In this document: positions 8,531-17,924 of the stretch, in pieces
How the letters are laid out: each line of letters begins with the position of its first letter
How positions within the stretch are numbered: position 1 is the first letter of the stretch
From: Comamonas aquatica NBRC 14918
GTDB taxonomy: Bacteria > Pseudomonadota > Gammaproteobacteria > Burkholderiales > Burkholderiaceae_C
NCBI RefSeq assembly: GCF_000739875.1
Contig: NZ_BBJR01000051.1
Span: 1-57,546, forward strand
Direction of reading: 5' to 3'
Length of the DNA: 57,546 bases
Made by a program: the position numbers and the translations under genes
Notes under the pieces: model-generated
What the model saw: the letters and a program-made list of their open reading frames with translations, nothing else
Database searches by the model: none
Told to the model about the DNA's origin: nothing

Positions 8531-9154
8531 TTAACGCGAGTACAACTCAACGATCAGGGATTCGTTGATGTCTGCACCGAATTGGTCGCGGTCAGGCACT
8601 TGCTTGAAGGTACCTTCTGCCTTGTCCAGGCTCACTTCCACCCAAGCGGGGAAGCCCACTTGCTGAGCCAGTTGCAGGGCTTCAACAATACGGGCTTGCT
8701 TCTTGGACTTTTCGCGAACTGCCACCACGTCACCAGCCTTCACCAGGTAGGAAGGGATGTTCACGGATTGGCCGTTCACAGTGATGGCCTTGTGGGACAC
8801 CAGCTGGCGTGCTTCAGCGCGTGTCGAGCCGAAGCCCATACGGTACACGACGTTGTCCAGACGAGTTTCCAGCAAACCCAGCAGGTTGGCACCGGTGTTG
8901 CCCTTCTTCTGGTCAGCAGCTTCGAAGTAGCGGCGGAATTGCTTTTCCAGCACGCCGTACATGCGCTTGACCTTCTGCTTCTCGCGCAGTTGCAGACCAT
9001 AGTCAGAAGTGCGCTGACCCGAAGTGCGGCCATGCTGGCCAGGCTTGCTGTCAAACTTCGCCTTGTCAGCGATCGAGCGACGAGCAGACTTCAGGAACAG
9101 GTCGGTGCCTTCACGGCGGGAGAGTTTGGCCTTGGGGCCGAGATAACGTGCCAC
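8531..9154 (-). CDS. rpsD: 30S ribosomal protein S4
   Basis: S4 is a primary 16S rRNA-binding protein and, in E. coli, the translational repressor of the alpha operon. The 207-residue protein starts [19 protein letters not shown] and has the S4 RNA-binding domain around residues 97-160 ([20 protein letters not shown]). The start codon is GTG with AAGGAAG seven bases upstream. It uses the zinc-free form of the N-terminus, with no Cys cluster. Strong hairpins flank the gene on both sides. Confidence 0.97.
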   Translation of the reverse strand: MARYLGPKAKLSRREGTDLFLKSARRSIADKAKFDSKPGQHGRTSGQRTSDYGLQLREKQKVKRMYGVLEKQFRRYFEAADQKKGNTGANLLGLLETRLDNVVYRMGFGSTRAEARQLVSHKAITVNGQSVNIPSYLVKAGDVVAVREKSKKQARIVEALQLAQQVGFPAWVEVSLDKAEGTFKQVPDRDQFGADINESLIVELYSR

Positions 9155-9195
9155 TTGAGCTTCCTTTATGTCATCTACCGTGCTTACACACGGGA

Positions 9196-9229
9196 GCCAC
9201 CCGGGATGTTATGACACACCCCGGGTGGC
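9196..9229 (-). promoter_or_regulatory. Perfect 10-bp hairpin in the rpsK-rpsD gap
   Basis: GCCACCCGGG and its exact complement enclose a 14-base loop in the 91-bp gap. It lacks a T run. Together with the rpsD-rpoA and rpoA-rplQ hairpins it forms a series that separates the distal genes of this operon. Confidence 0.6.
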
Positions 9230-9245
9230 GGTGGGCTTACAAAAA

Positions 9246-9647
9246 TTAGATACGACGACGCTTTTGAGGGCGGCAGCCGTTGTGAGGCACCGGTGTCACG
9301 TCCGAGATGGAAGTGATACGGATACCCAGGGCACCCAGGGCGCGCACCGAGGATTCACGGCCAGGACCGGGACCCTTGATTTCGACGTCCAGGTTCTTGA
9401 TGCCCTGTTCGATAGCAGCACGACCAGCCACTTCGGAAGCAACCTGAGCGGCGAAAGGTGTCGACTTGCGCGAACCCTTGAAGCCCTGGCCACCCGACGA
9501 AGCCCACGACAGAGCGTTGCCCTGACGGTCGGTGATGGTGATGATCGTGTTGTTGAACGAAGCGTGCACATGCGCGATACCGTCGGAAATGTTCTTGCGA
9601 ACTTTCTTGCGAACGCGTGCTGCAGCGTTGTTTTGTGCCTTAGCCAT
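9246..9647 (-). CDS. rpsK: 30S ribosomal protein S11
   Basis: S11 lies on the platform of the small subunit beside the E-site mRNA. The 133-residue protein carries the family core [19 protein letters not shown] and [10 protein letters not shown], and the basic C-terminus [11 protein letters not shown]. Normal length. It follows rpsM by 17 bp and is surely cotranscribed with it. Confidence 0.97.
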   Translation of the reverse strand: MAKAQNNAAARVRKKVRKNISDGIAHVHASFNNTIITITDRQGNALSWASSGGQGFKGSRKSTPFAAQVASEVAGRAAIEQGIKNLDVEIKGPGPGRESSVRALGALGIRITSISDVTPVPHNGCRPQKRRRI

Positions 9648-9664
9648 AGTGATCTCTCAATCCC

Positions 9665-10030
9665 TTATTTCTTCAGTGCAGCTGCACCCTTGCGCGGACC
9701 CTTGCGGGTGCGGGCATTGGTGCGCGTACGTTGACCGCGCATAGGCAGACCACGACGGTGACGGAAGCCGCGGTAGCAACCGATGTCCATCAAACGCTTG
9801 ATGTTCATCGTGGTTTCGCGACGCAGGTCACCTTCCAGAGTCATGCCAGCCAACTGGTCACGGATCTTTTCCAGATCAGCGTCCGTCAACTCCTTGATCT
9901 TCTTGGAGTACTCGATGCCGCAAGCTTCGCAGATCTTGCGAGCAGTCGTACGACCGATGCCGTAAATGGCGGTCAGGCCGATTTCAGCATGCTTGTGGGG
10001 CGGGATGTTAATACCAGCAATACGTGCCAT
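9665..10030 (-). CDS. rpsM: 30S ribosomal protein S13
   Basis: S13 sits in the head of the small subunit, contacts the P-site tRNA and bridges to the large subunit. The 121-residue protein starts [20 protein letters not shown] and ends in the basic [14 protein letters not shown] tail that touches tRNA. Length and motifs are canonical. It lies 22 bp after rpmJ. Confidence 0.97.
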   Translation of the reverse strand: MARIAGINIPPHKHAEIGLTAIYGIGRTTARKICEACGIEYSKKIKELTDADLEKIRDQLAGMTLEGDLRRETTMNIKRLMDIGCYRGFRHRRGLPMRGQRTRTNARTRKGPRKGAAALKK

Positions 10031-10052
10031 ATTAGTCCTCTAATACTTTCAA

Positions 10053-10166
10053 TCAGCCCTGGCGCTGCTTATGACGCTGGTCTGTGCAGATCACGCGCAC
10101 CACACCCTTGCGGCGGATGATCTTGCAGTTGCGGCAGATTTTCTTGACCGAAGCCGAAACTCTCAT
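10053..10166 (-). CDS. rpmJ: 50S ribosomal protein L36
   Basis: A 37-residue protein, [20 protein letters not shown] followed by a basic tail. It has the CxxC...C...H zinc-ribbon ligands of the C+ form of L36. The ATG follows TAGGAGAATGAA. It sits between secY and rpsM. In many betaproteobacteria infA lies next to it, but here no infA fits in the 138-bp gap to secY, which holds no other recognisable gene. Confidence 0.95.
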   Translation of the reverse strand: MRVSASVKKICRNCKIIRRKGVVRVICTDQRHKQRQG

Positions 10167-10304
10167 TTCATTCTCCTAAAACTTTGCATCCGTTCCACTC
10201 TTTCCACCTGGACACTGCCTGTGACCGTGAAAGAGCGCAGAGCACTCATACTTGCCTGTTGTTGGATTCCTCCCGACCTGGGCCGGGGGGATGGCCTTCA
10301 TATC

Positions 10305-11618
10305 TCAGTGACCTGATGCCTTGAAGTTAGCCTTCTTCAGAAGGGACTCATACTGCTGCGACATCATGTAGTTTTGCACTTGCGCCATGAAGTCCATGGT
10401 CACCACCACAATAATCAGCAGCGATGTACCACCGAAGTAGAACGGAACGTTGTACTTCAGGATCAAGAACTCGGGCAACAGACACACAAACGTGATGTAG
10501 ACGGCGCCAGCCAATGTCAGACGCACCAGAATTTTGTCAATGTAGCGTGCTGTCTGGTCGCCGGGACGAATGCCAGGGATGAAAGCACCACTCTTCTTCA
10601 GATTATCAGCGGTCTCGCGGCTATTAAACACGAGTGCCGTATAGAAGAAGCAGAAGAAAATGATGGCGGCTGCGTAGAGCATCACATAAATCGGCTGACC
10701 GGGGGTCAACGTCGATGCAATGTCCTTCAACCAGCGCATGGATTCCCCTGCACTGAACCAATTCACCACGGTTGCTGGCAGCAAGATGATCGAGGAAGCG
10801 AAGATGGGAGGAATGACCCCGGCCATGTTCAACTTCAGTGGCAAGTGCGAAGACTGACCACCATACACCTTGTTGCCGACTTGGCGGCGTGCGTAATTCA
10901 CCAGGATCTTACGCTGACCGCGCTCGACAAACACGACGAAGTACGTCACGGCTGCCACTACGAGGACAATGAAGATCGCGGCCAGGATGCTCATGGCACC
11001 AGTGCGCACCAGCTCCAACAGACCACCGATCGAGCTGGGCAAGCCTGCGGCAATACCAGCAAAAATCAGGATCGAGATGCCGTTGCCAAGACCACGTTCC
11101 GTGATCTGTTCACCGAGCCACATCAGGAACAGGGTGCCGGCAGTCAGGCTGACCACCGCCGTGAGGCGGAAGCCAAAGCCTGGATCCAGCACCAGACCTG
11201 GAGAGCTTTCCAGAGCCACAGCAATACCCAACGACTGAAAAATTGCCAGAGCCAAAGTGCCATAGCGGGTGTACTGGGTAATCTTGCGACGACCCGCTTC
11301 ACCTTCTTTTTTCAGCTGCTCAAATGTGGGGACGACATAGGTCATCAGCTGCATGATGATCGATGCCGAGATGTACGGCATGATCCCCAGTGCGAACACT
11401 GTGAAGCGCGAGAGCGCTCCACCCGAGAACATGTTGAACAGGTTGAGAATGCCCTGCTGGCCATTGAACAGCTGCTGCAGCTGCGCTGGATCGATGCCCG
11501 GCACGGGGATATGTGCCCCGATGCGGTACACGACCAGCGCAAGCAGCAGAAAAACCAGTCGACGACGCAAGTCGCCAAACTTGCCGGTTTTTGCAATTTG
11601 AGCTGCGCTAGTAGCCAC
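10305..11618 (-). CDS. secY: Protein translocase subunit SecY
   Basis: SecY is the pore of the SecYEG translocon in the inner membrane. The 437-residue protein has ten predicted membrane helices, beginning with the cytosolic [20 protein letters not shown] lead. It shows the plug-region segment [14 protein letters not shown] and the conserved cytoplasmic loops, including [15 protein letters not shown]. The start codon is GTG, preceded by a weak AAAGAGA. It follows rplO by 22 bp in the standard spc order. Confidence 0.97.
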   Translation of the reverse strand: MATSAAQIAKTGKFGDLRRRLVFLLLALVVYRIGAHIPVPGIDPAQLQQLFNGQQGILNLFNMFSGGALSRFTVFALGIMPYISASIIMQLMTYVVPTFEQLKKEGEAGRRKITQYTRYGTLALAIFQSLGIAVALESSPGLVLDPGFGFRLTAVVSLTAGTLFLMWLGEQITERGLGNGISILIFAGIAAGLPSSIGGLLELVRTGAMSILAAIFIVLVVAAVTYFVVFVERGQRKILVNYARRQVGNKVYGGQSSHLPLKLNMAGVIPPIFASSIILLPATVVNWFSAGESMRWLKDIASTLTPGQPIYVMLYAAAIIFFCFFYTALVFNSRETADNLKKSGAFIPGIRPGDQTARYIDKILVRLTLAGAVYITFVCLLPEFLILKYNVPFYFGGTSLLIIVVVTMDFMAQVQNYMMSQQYESLLKKANFKASGH

Positions 11619-11640
11619 GGATGTCTCTTTCAGAACTTAA

Positions 11641-12072
11641 TCAGGCGATGCTGCCACCAGCAGCTTCGATGGCGGCCTTGGCGCCAGCTGTAGCGGCAAC
11701 GCCGTTCAGCTTGACAGCCTTGGACAGCTCACCGCTCTTGATGACCTTCACCACTTGGGCGTTGGCGGCCACCAGACCAGCTTGCTTCAGAACCGCGACG
11801 TCGACTTCCGCCAGACCCAGTTGCTCCAGAGCAGTCAGTGTCACTTCGGCGTTGAACTTCAGTGTCATCGACTTGAAGCCACGCTTGGGCAAACGGCGCT
11901 GCAAAGGCATCTGACCGCCTTCGAAGCCCACCTTGTGGTAGCCACCCGAACGCGACTTCTGACCCTTGTGACCACGACCGGCGGTCTTACCCAGACCGGA
12001 ACCGATACCGCGGCCCACGCGACGCTTGGCGTGCTTGGCGCCTTCTGCAGGCTTGATGCTATTGAGTTCCAT
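11641..12072 (-). CDS. rplO: 50S ribosomal protein L15
   Basis: L15 is a late-assembly large-subunit protein with a long basic N-terminal extension threading into 23S rRNA. The sequence starts [20 protein letters not shown] and contains [17 protein letters not shown]. The third of three possible start codons (TTG, ATG, ATG) was chosen because AAGGA lies six bases upstream of it, giving 143 residues. The rpmD stop codon is 11 bp upstream. Confidence 0.95.
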   Translation of the reverse strand: MELNSIKPAEGAKHAKRRVGRGIGSGLGKTAGRGHKGQKSRSGGYHKVGFEGGQMPLQRRLPKRGFKSMTLKFNAEVTLTALEQLGLAEVDVAVLKQAGLVAANAQVVKVIKSGELSKAVKLNGVAATAGAKAAIEAAGGSIA

Positions 12073-12083
12073 CATCAATCCTT

Positions 12084-12266
12084 TCAGAGAACCTTCACCA
12101 AGTAGGCGATCTTGTTAATCATGCCGCGCACAGCAGGGGTGTCCTGCAGTTCGCTGACGCTGTTCAGCTTGCGCAGACCCAGGCCACGCACAGTAGCGCG
12201 GTGGTCTTCCTTGGTACCGATGGGGCTACGGACCAGCTGAACCTTGATGGTTTGTTGTGTAGACAT
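12084..12266 (-). CDS. rpmD: 50S ribosomal protein L30
   Basis: This 60-residue protein begins [20 protein letters not shown] and contains [12 protein letters not shown], both typical of bacterial L30. A longer frame runs back into rpsE, but the internal ATG gives the normal length. It is in the expected place between rpsE and rplO. Confidence 0.95.
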   Translation of the reverse strand: MSTQQTIKVQLVRSPIGTKEDHRATVRGLGLRKLNSVSELQDTPAVRGMINKIAYLVKVL

Positions 12267-12279
12267 GTGCTGACTCCGA

Positions 12280-12798
12280 TCAGACGAACAGGTCTTCGAC
12301 CGACTTGCCACGCTTAGCTGCCACTTCCGAAGGGGTTGTGGAGTTCTTCAGCGCGTCAAAAGTGGCGCGAACCATGTTGTAGGGGTTCGAAGAACCATGG
12401 CTCTTGGCCACGATGTCGGTGATACCGACCACTTCGAACACAGCGCGCATAGGGCCGCCAGCGATGATGCCGGTACCCTTGGGGGCAGGGTGCAGTTCCA
12501 CACGAGCCGCGCCATGGTGACCCACCACGGAGTGGTGGATGGTGCCGCTCTTGAGCGACACCTTCATCATGTTGCGACGGGACTCTTCCATGCCCTTTTG
12601 CACAGCTGCAGGCACTTCCTTGGACTTGCCCTTACCCATGCCAACGCGGCCATCACCGTCGCCAACCACGGTCAGTGCAGCGAAGCCGAGGATACGACCG
12701 CCCTTCACAACCTTGGTGACGCGGTTCACCGCGATCATTTTTTCGCGCAGACCGTCGTCACGACCTTCGTCTTGCACCTTGGGGGAAAACTTTGCCAT
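12280..12798 (-). CDS. rpsE: 30S ribosomal protein S5
   Basis: S5 helps shape the mRNA entry channel and translational fidelity. The 172-residue protein shows the double-stranded RNA-binding N-terminal domain ([18 protein letters not shown]) and the loop [18 protein letters not shown], followed by the S5 C-terminal domain with [15 protein letters not shown]. Length and order are standard. Confidence 0.97.
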   Translation of the reverse strand: MAKFSPKVQDEGRDDGLREKMIAVNRVTKVVKGGRILGFAALTVVGDGDGRVGMGKGKSKEVPAAVQKGMEESRRNMMKVSLKSGTIHHSVVGHHGAARVELHPAPKGTGIIAGGPMRAVFEVVGITDIVAKSHGSSNPYNMVRATFDALKNSTTPSEVAAKRGKSVEDLFV

Positions 12799-12813
12799 TT
12801 TTGTCCGCTCCGC

Positions 12814-13179
12814 TTAGAACTGCAGGCCCGCTTCACGGGCGGCTTCTGCCAAAGCCTTCACGCGGCCGTGGTATGCGAAACCAGCGCGATCGAAAGCCAC
12901 TTTCTCAACGCCGGCAGCCTTAGCACGCTCGGCAATCAGCTTGCCGATTTGTGTGGCGGCAGCCACGTTGCCACCCTTGCCAGCGGCGCCCAGTTGTGCG
13001 CGCACGGAGGCTTCGGCAGTCGAAGCTGTGGCCAACACCTTGGTGCCGTCTTCGGAGAAGACGCTGGCGTAGATGTGGAGGTTCGTGCGGTTCACGCTCA
13101 GACGCGCCACGCCTTGCTGTGCAATGCGGATACGTGTTTGGCGTGCACGACGCAGACGCTGCTCTTTCTTGGTCAACAT
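12814..13179 (-). CDS. rplR: 50S ribosomal protein L18
   Basis: L18 binds 5S rRNA together with L5. The 121-residue protein starts [19 protein letters not shown] and includes [20 protein letters not shown] and the C-terminal [20 protein letters not shown]. It follows rplF by 11 bp. Confidence 0.97.
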   Translation of the reverse strand: MLTKKEQRLRRARQTRIRIAQQGVARLSVNRTNLHIYASVFSEDGTKVLATASTAEASVRAQLGAAGKGGNVAAATQIGKLIAERAKAAGVEKVAFDRAGFAYHGRVKALAEAAREAGLQF

Positions 13180-13190
13180 ATTGCAGCTCC

Positions 13191-13724
13191 TTACTTCTTC
13201 TTGGTCTCTTTGATCACGACCTTCTCATCCGCATAACGGATGCCCTTGCCCTTGTAAGGCTCGGGAGGACGAACGGCGCGGATCTCAGCAGCCAGCTGAC
13301 CCACCGCCTGGCGGTCAGCACCCTTGACCACCACTTCCGTGGGGGTAGGGGTAGTGATAGTGATGCCGGCAGGCATTTCGAAGTTCACTGGGTGCGAGTA
13401 ACCCACAGCCAGGTTCAGCTTGGTACCCTGCACGGCGGCCTTGTAGCCCACACCGATCAGAGTCAGCTTCTTTTCGAAGCCTTCGGTCACGCCCTTGACC
13501 ATGTTGTTGACCAGCTGGCGGAAAGTACCGGCCAGTGCGTCAGCATCACGGGAGTCGTTGGCGGGAACGAAAGACAGCTTGCCTTCGTTGTTGCTGATCA
13601 CCACTTGGGGGTTCAGTGCCAGGGACAGCTCGCCGCCCTTGCCCTTGACCTTGATGGTCTCAGCAGTCATCGACACATCCACGCCTGCGGGGATGGTCAC
13701 GTTTGCTTTTGCTACGCGAGACAT
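13191..13724 (-). CDS. rplF: 50S ribosomal protein L6
   Basis: L6 lies near the base of the L7/L12 stalk and the sarcin-ricin loop. The 177-residue protein begins [19 protein letters not shown], has two tandem alpha/beta domains and ends with the signature [16 protein letters not shown]. Normal length and position. Confidence 0.97.
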   Translation of the reverse strand: MSRVAKANVTIPAGVDVSMTAETIKVKGKGGELSLALNPQVVISNNEGKLSFVPANDSRDADALAGTFRQLVNNMVKGVTEGFEKKLTLIGVGYKAAVQGTKLNLAVGYSHPVNFEMPAGITITTPTPTEVVVKGADRQAVGQLAAEIRAVRPPEPYKGKGIRYADEKVVIKETKKK

Positions 13725-13748
13725 TTCAGTATTTCTCCTTAATGTCCG

Positions 13749-14144
13749 TTAGGCCACATAGCACAGCACTTCGCCACCGACACCGGTAGCACGCGCCTTG
13801 CGATCGGTCATCACGCCCTTGGGGGTGGTGACGATGGCCACGCCCAAGCCGTTCATGACTTGGGGAATTGCGTCACGCCCCTTGTACACGCGCAGGCCAG
13901 GACGGCTCACACGTTCGATACGCTCGATCACAGGGCGACCGGCGTAGTACTTCAGGGTAATAACGAGTTCAGACTTGCCGTCTTCGGTCTTGACTTCAAA
14001 ACCGTCAACATAGCCCTCATCCTTCAGCACCTGTGCGATGGCAACCTTCACCTTGGAGGAAGGAACCGACACAGTGGCCTTGGACACCATTTGGGCGTTG
14101 CGAATACGGGTCAGCAAGTCGGCGATAGGATCACTCATGCTCAT
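13749..14144 (-). CDS. rpsH: 30S ribosomal protein S8
   Basis: S8 binds the central domain of 16S rRNA and is the translational repressor of the spc operon in E. coli. The 131-residue protein starts [20 protein letters not shown] and has the C-terminal signature [20 protein letters not shown]. The first of two nearby ATGs is preceded by AGGAGAG at seven bases and was preferred. Confidence 0.97.
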   Translation of the reverse strand: MSMSDPIADLLTRIRNAQMVSKATVSVPSSKVKVAIAQVLKDEGYVDGFEVKTEDGKSELVITLKYYAGRPVIERIERVSRPGLRVYKGRDAIPQVMNGLGVAIVTTPKGVMTDRKARATGVGGEVLCYVA

Positions 14145-14164
14145 CTTGTATCTCTCCTGCTTGC

Positions 14165-14470
14165 TTACCAGCTGGCCTTGGTGACACCGGGGATGTCGCC
14201 AGCAAAGGCCAGTTCACGGATCTTGGCGCGACCCAGACCGAATTGACGGAATGTGCCACGTGGACGACCAGTGATTTCGCAACGGTTACGTTGGCGAGTA
14301 GGGTTGGCGTTGCGGGGCAGCTTCTGCAGACCCAGACGGGCTGCATCACGCTCTTCGTCGGAACGCTTGGCGTCGCCGGCGATTGCCTTCAGTTCTGCGT
14401 ACTTGGCAGCGTACTTAGCTGCCAGCTTTTCGCGCTTCAGTTCGCGCTCGATCAAAGCTTTCTTAGCCAT
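14165..14470 (-). CDS. rpsN: 30S ribosomal protein S14
   Basis: This is the 101-residue, zinc-independent long form of S14. It begins [16 protein letters not shown] and contains [20 protein letters not shown] with only one Cys, so no zinc ribbon. A longer frame extends into rplE, but the internal ATG gives the family length. It lies 8 bp after rplE. Confidence 0.96.
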   Translation of the reverse strand: MAKKALIERELKREKLAAKYAAKYAELKAIAGDAKRSDEERDAARLGLQKLPRNANPTRQRNRCEITGRPRGTFRQFGLGRAKIRELAFAGDIPGVTKASW

Positions 14471-14478
14471 GCGCCACC

Positions 14479-15018
14479 TCAGTTCTTGAAGGGGAATTTG
14501 AACGCTGCGAGCAGTGCCTTGCACTCGTCGTCAGTCTTCGCGGTCGTCGTGATGCTGATATTCAGACCACGCAGAGCATCCACTTTGTCGTATTCGATTT
14601 CAGGGAAGATGATCTGTTCTTTGACGCCGACGTTGTAGTTGCCGCGACCGTCGAACGAACGACCCGAGATACCACGGAAGTCGCGCACGCGGGGCAGAGC
14701 CACGGTCACGAAGCGGTCCAGGAATTCGTACATTTGAACGCCACGCAGGGTCACCATGCAGCCAATCGCTTGGCCTTCACGGATCTTGAAACCAGCGATA
14801 GCCTTCTTGGCCTTGGTCACCACGGGCTTTTGACCAGCAATCTTGGTCAGGTCAGCCACGGCGTTGTCCATCACCTTCTTGTCGGCCACGGCTTCGCTCA
14901 CACCCATGTTCAGGGTGATCTTGGTCAGACGGGGCACTTCCATGGAGGAGGTGTAACCGAACTTTTCCTTCAGTTCGGCCGCGATCTTTTCGCGATAGAG
15001 TTTTTGCAAACGTGCCAT
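14479..15018 (-). CDS. rplE: 50S ribosomal protein L5
   Basis: L5 binds 5S rRNA and contacts the P-site tRNA. The 179-residue protein starts [20 protein letters not shown] and has the L5 signature [16 protein letters not shown]. The C-terminal domain contains [20 protein letters not shown]. Length is standard. Confidence 0.97.
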   Translation of the reverse strand: MARLQKLYREKIAAELKEKFGYTSSMEVPRLTKITLNMGVSEAVADKKVMDNAVADLTKIAGQKPVVTKAKKAIAGFKIREGQAIGCMVTLRGVQMYEFLDRFVTVALPRVRDFRGISGRSFDGRGNYNVGVKEQIIFPEIEYDKVDALRGLNISITTTAKTDDECKALLAAFKFPFKN

Positions 15019-15028
15019 GTGTTACTCC

Positions 15029-15346
15029 TTAGGCGGCGATTTCAGCGCCATTGGACTTGAACACGCGAACACGTGCGCCATCGGCGTTCACCTTGATGCC
15101 CACGCGATCGGCCTTGCCAGTCGCTGCATTGAAGATAGCCACGTTGGATTGGTGGATAGGCATGGCCTTTTCCACGATACCGCCGGTGGTGCCCTTCATG
15201 GGGTTTGGCTTGACGTGCTTCTTGACCAGGTTCACGCCTTCGATCAACAGATGCGAATCGTCAACGCGCTGAGTCACCACGCCTTGCTTACCCTTGTCAC
15301 GGCCGGTCAGCACGATGACTTTGTCGCCCTTGCGAATCTTGTTCAT
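15029..15346 (-). CDS. rplX: 50S ribosomal protein L24
   Basis: L24 is an assembly initiator of the large subunit. The 105-residue protein starts with the KOW motif ([19 protein letters not shown]) and contains [11 protein letters not shown]. It lies between rplN and rplE with gaps of about 10 bp. Confidence 0.97.
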   Translation of the reverse strand: MNKIRKGDKVIVLTGRDKGKQGVVTQRVDDSHLLIEGVNLVKKHVKPNPMKGTTGGIVEKAMPIHQSNVAIFNAATGKADRVGIKVNADGARVRVFKSNGAEIAA

Positions 15347-15355
15347 GGTGCTTCC

Positions 15356-15724
15356 TTAGAGAACTTCAGGTGCCAGGGACACGATCTTCATGAACTTTTC
15401 GGTACGCAGTTCACGGGTCACGGGGCCAAAAATACGAGTGCCGATAGGCTCCAGCTTGGCGTTCAGCAGAACGGCAGCATTGCCATCGAACTTCACCAAA
15501 GAACCGTCGCCACGGCGGATGCCCTTGGCGGTACGGACGACCACAGCACTGTAGACCTCGCCTTTTTTGACGCGGCCACGGGGAGCGGCTTCTTTGATGC
15601 TCACTTTGATGATGTCGCCAACACTTGCGTAACGACGATGAGAACCGCCCAGCACCTTAATGCACTGAACAGACTTCGCGCCCGTGTTATCGGCAACCTC
15701 TAACCGAGATTCTGTTTGGATCAT
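15356..15724 (-). CDS. rplN: 50S ribosomal protein L14
   Basis: L14 lies at the subunit interface and binds 23S rRNA. The 122-residue protein starts [20 protein letters not shown] and contains the L14 signature [16 protein letters not shown] and [11 protein letters not shown]. It is the first gene of the operon here: the S10-operon genes that usually precede it (rpsQ, rpmC, rplP) are absent, and a promoter with a long leader takes their place. Confidence 0.97.
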   Translation of the reverse strand: MIQTESRLEVADNTGAKSVQCIKVLGGSHRRYASVGDIIKVSIKEAAPRGRVKKGEVYSAVVVRTAKGIRRGDGSLVKFDGNAAVLLNAKLEPIGTRIFGPVTRELRTEKFMKIVSLAPEVL

Positions 15725-15882
15725 TTCAATATTCCCAACTTGCTCCAGCAGACCCGGACAGCCCCAGAGAACTTCTCAAGGGCCGAACGAGCAGCCGGTC
15801 AGTCTTGGGCCCGTCGTCCACCTTCTGGACCATTCCAAAAGGCTTCCCGCTGGGCAGAACTTTCACGCTTTTACACGTGAAG
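15725..15882 (-). promoter_or_regulatory. Long 5' leader of the spc-alpha ribosomal operon
   Basis: From the predicted transcription start to the rplN ATG there are about 158 nt with no convincing gene. The first part can form a hairpin (CTTCACG pairing with CGTGAAAG), and GGGCC further down can pair with GGCCC. Such leaders are where ribosomal proteins bind to repress their own operons, but no known leader motif was recognised here. Inference only. Confidence 0.45.
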
Positions 15883-15888
15883 CAGAGG

Positions 15889-15917
15889 AGTATCGCAGGA
15901 AAATCCTTGCGTGTCAA
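15889..15917 (-). promoter_or_regulatory. Sigma70 promoter of the spc-alpha ribosomal operon
   Basis: On the minus strand a perfect TTGACA is followed after exactly 17 bases by GATACT, with TG at the extended -10 position (TGCGATACT). Transcription should begin near position 15882. Confidence 0.8.
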
Positions 15918-15976
15918 CTGCTTAGCGCACAAAAACCAGCTGGCCTGCGGGGCTGACGGCCTGCCACGCCGCAGTT

Positions 15977-16006
15977 ATAAAAAACATAGCTGCTTGCGCT
16001 TATCCA
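15977..16006. repeat. Dispersed repeat, single-arm copy
   Basis: ATAAAAAACATAGCTGCTTG followed by CGCTTATCC matches the core of the repeat family (A-run, ATAGCTG, NN, GCGCTT). No clear second arm was found. It lies between the ribosomal promoter and the glpD terminator. Confidence 0.6.
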
Positions 16007-16044
16007 GCGGCAGTTTCAAAGGACTTTAAAGACAGAATCCGCCA

Positions 16045-16087
16045 TAAAAAAGCGCCGACCGCTCCTGATTCGGAAGCAGTCGGCGCC
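16045..16087 (-). terminator. glpD terminator
   Basis: On the minus strand GGCGCCGACTGCTTCC pairs with the complementary arm ending GTCGGCGC, and TTTTTT follows. It lies about 30 bp after the glpD stop codon. Confidence 0.85.
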
Positions 16088-16116
16088 ACAACCCTGGCAA
16101 TCGGGAGGTTGGGAGG

Positions 16117-17712
16117 TCAGGCCGCCAGGCGGTACTGCTGGCACAAGGCCAGGAAGTCGGCCAGCTTGACGTCAACACCGGGCAGCTCCTGCTGCAGGAT
16201 CTCGGCCACGCGCGGCGCCACCTGGGCAGCCAGGCGGGCATCCAGGAACAGCAGGCGGCTGCGACGGGCCAGCACGTCCTCGACGGTGCGGGCGTACTCG
16301 TAGCGCGCCGCGAAACGCACCATGGCCTCGCTCAGGCCTTCGGCCAGGCGCTGGCCGGCGCCGGGCAGGCTGTGCACGGCGGCGGCTTCGGTGCCGTAGA
16401 TGTGCTCGCCCTGGGCCGCATTCATGCGGTGCTTGACCTGCTCGGGCTTGGGGGCGCCGACCAGCGGCAGCTTGACGGTCACGCCGCCAACGCGGCCCGG
16501 CAGGAGCTTTTGCTCGAAGCACTCCTGCAGCACGTCCTCGGCCATAGCGCGGTAAGTGGTCCATTTGCCGCCGGTCACGGTCACCAGACCGGACTTGCTG
16601 GTCATCACCGTGTGTTCGCGGCTGATTTTCTTGGTGTTCTCGCCATCGTCGTCCTGGGGCTTGACCAGGGGACGCATGCCCACCCAGATGCTGCGCACAT
16701 CGGCGCGCGAGGGGCGGCGGCACAGGTAGTTGCCGGCTTCCTTGAGGATGAATTCAATCTCTTCCTCGAAGGCCTGGGGCTCACGCGCCAGGTCGTGGCG
16801 CGGCGTGTCGGTGGTGCCCAGGATGACCTTGCCCAGCCAGGGCACGGCAAACAGCACGCGGCCGTCGGCGGTCTTGGGCACCAGCAGGGCGTGGTCGGAG
16901 GGCAGGAATTCGCGGTCCACGACCACGTGCACGCCCTGGCTGGGCGCGACCATGGGCTTAACGGGCTTGCCCAGCAACTCGGCATCCTGCTGGCGCAGTG
17001 CATCCACCCAGGGGCCGGTGGCATTGACCACGCACTTGGCGCGCACGGCGTAGCGGCTGCCGGTCTCGGCGTCCTCGCAGACCGCGCCCACCACCTTGCC
17101 GCCTTCGTGCAGCAGTTCCTTGGCGGGGCAGTAGTTCACCAGCAGCGCACCCTTGGCCGCGGCCGTGCGGGCCAGCGCCAGCGCCAGGCGCGCATCGTCG
17201 AACTGGCCGTCCCAGTACTTCACCCCGCCCTTGAGGTGGTCGGTGCGCACCGTGGGCAGCAGGCGCAGGGTCTTGTCCTTGCTGAGGAATTCGGTGCGGC
17301 CCAGGCCGTCCTTGCCGGCCAGCGCGTCGTACATCTTCAGGCCGGCGCCGTAGAACGGCGTATCCAGCAGGCGGTAGGACGGCATCACAAACGGCAGCGG
17401 CTGGGCCAGGTGTGGCGCGTTGTTCAGCAGGGTGCTGCGCTCGTGCAGGGCTTCGCGCACCAGGGACACATTGCCCTGGGCCAGGTAGCGCACGCCGCCG
17501 TGCACCAGCTTGGTGGCGCGCGAAGAGGTGCCCTTGGCGAAGTCGTGCGACTCCACCAGCGCCACCTTGAAGCCGCGGGCCGCCGCATCCACGGCCGTGC
17601 CCAGGCCCGTGGCTCCACCGCCGATAATCAGCAGATCGTAGGTTTCCGGTTGGGCCAAGCGGGCCAATAATTCGGCACGATCGGTGGTCAGGGGCGTGGT
17701 GGCAATCGTCAT
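16117..17712 (-). CDS. glpD: Aerobic glycerol-3-phosphate dehydrogenase
   Basis: This membrane-associated FAD enzyme oxidises glycerol 3-phosphate to dihydroxyacetone phosphate and feeds electrons to quinone. The 531-residue protein has the Rossmann FAD-binding motif IIGGGATGLGTAVDAAARG near residue 28, then the conserved SSRATKLVHGGVRYL segment. The C-terminal domain includes TVTGGKWTTYRAMAED. It is divergent from glpR, and the shared intergenic region contains repeated TTTCG boxes that may be a GlpR operator. Confidence 0.96.
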   Translation of the reverse strand: MTIATTPLTTDRAELLARLAQPETYDLLIIGGGATGLGTAVDAAARGFKVALVESHDFAKGTSSRATKLVHGGVRYLAQGNVSLVREALHERSTLLNNAPHLAQPLPFVMPSYRLLDTPFYGAGLKMYDALAGKDGLGRTEFLSKDKTLRLLPTVRTDHLKGGVKYWDGQFDDARLALALARTAAAKGALLVNYCPAKELLHEGGKVVGAVCEDAETGSRYAVRAKCVVNATGPWVDALRQQDAELLGKPVKPMVAPSQGVHVVVDREFLPSDHALLVPKTADGRVLFAVPWLGKVILGTTDTPRHDLAREPQAFEEEIEFILKEAGNYLCRRPSRADVRSIWVGMRPLVKPQDDDGENTKKISREHTVMTSKSGLVTVTGGKWTTYRAMAEDVLQECFEQKLLPGRVGGVTVKLPLVGAPKPEQVKHRMNAAQGEHIYGTEAAAVHSLPGAGQRLAEGLSEAMVRFAARYEYARTVEDVLARRSRLLFLDARLAAQVAPRVAEILQQELPGVDVKLADFLALCQQYRLAA

Positions 17713-17852
17713 GGCGCTTCAGGACTGAGCAGGTGTCTGAGGGTAATCAATCAGCAGGAACGGGGGCGTCAGTGCATGCCGATCCTGCGCGCCGCCCCGG
17801 CGGGTCCAGCGCATAGCACATATTGTCATGCTTTTTGCTCGTTTGTGATTGG

Positions 17853-17895
17853 TTTCTTTCGATTTTCATTATTTTGCTTTCGGTTTTAGGATACT
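17853..17895. promoter_or_regulatory. Candidate GlpR operator and promoter region between glpD and glpR
   Basis: Two direct repeats CTTTCGATTTT and CTTTCGGTTTT start 21 bases apart, two helical turns, in an unusually AT-rich stretch. GATACT, a plausible -10 box for glpR, follows at 17890. DeoR-family GlpR repressors bind repeated TTCG-containing boxes in related systems; the assignment here is inference. Confidence 0.45.
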
Positions 17896-17924
17896 CCAGC
17901 CCCAAGCATGAACCCCACAGCAAC

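Noticed and set aside
15726..15932. 68-codon frame in the rplN leader, considered as rpsQ or a leader peptide
   Set aside because: No S17 motif, and it starts upstream of the predicted transcription start.
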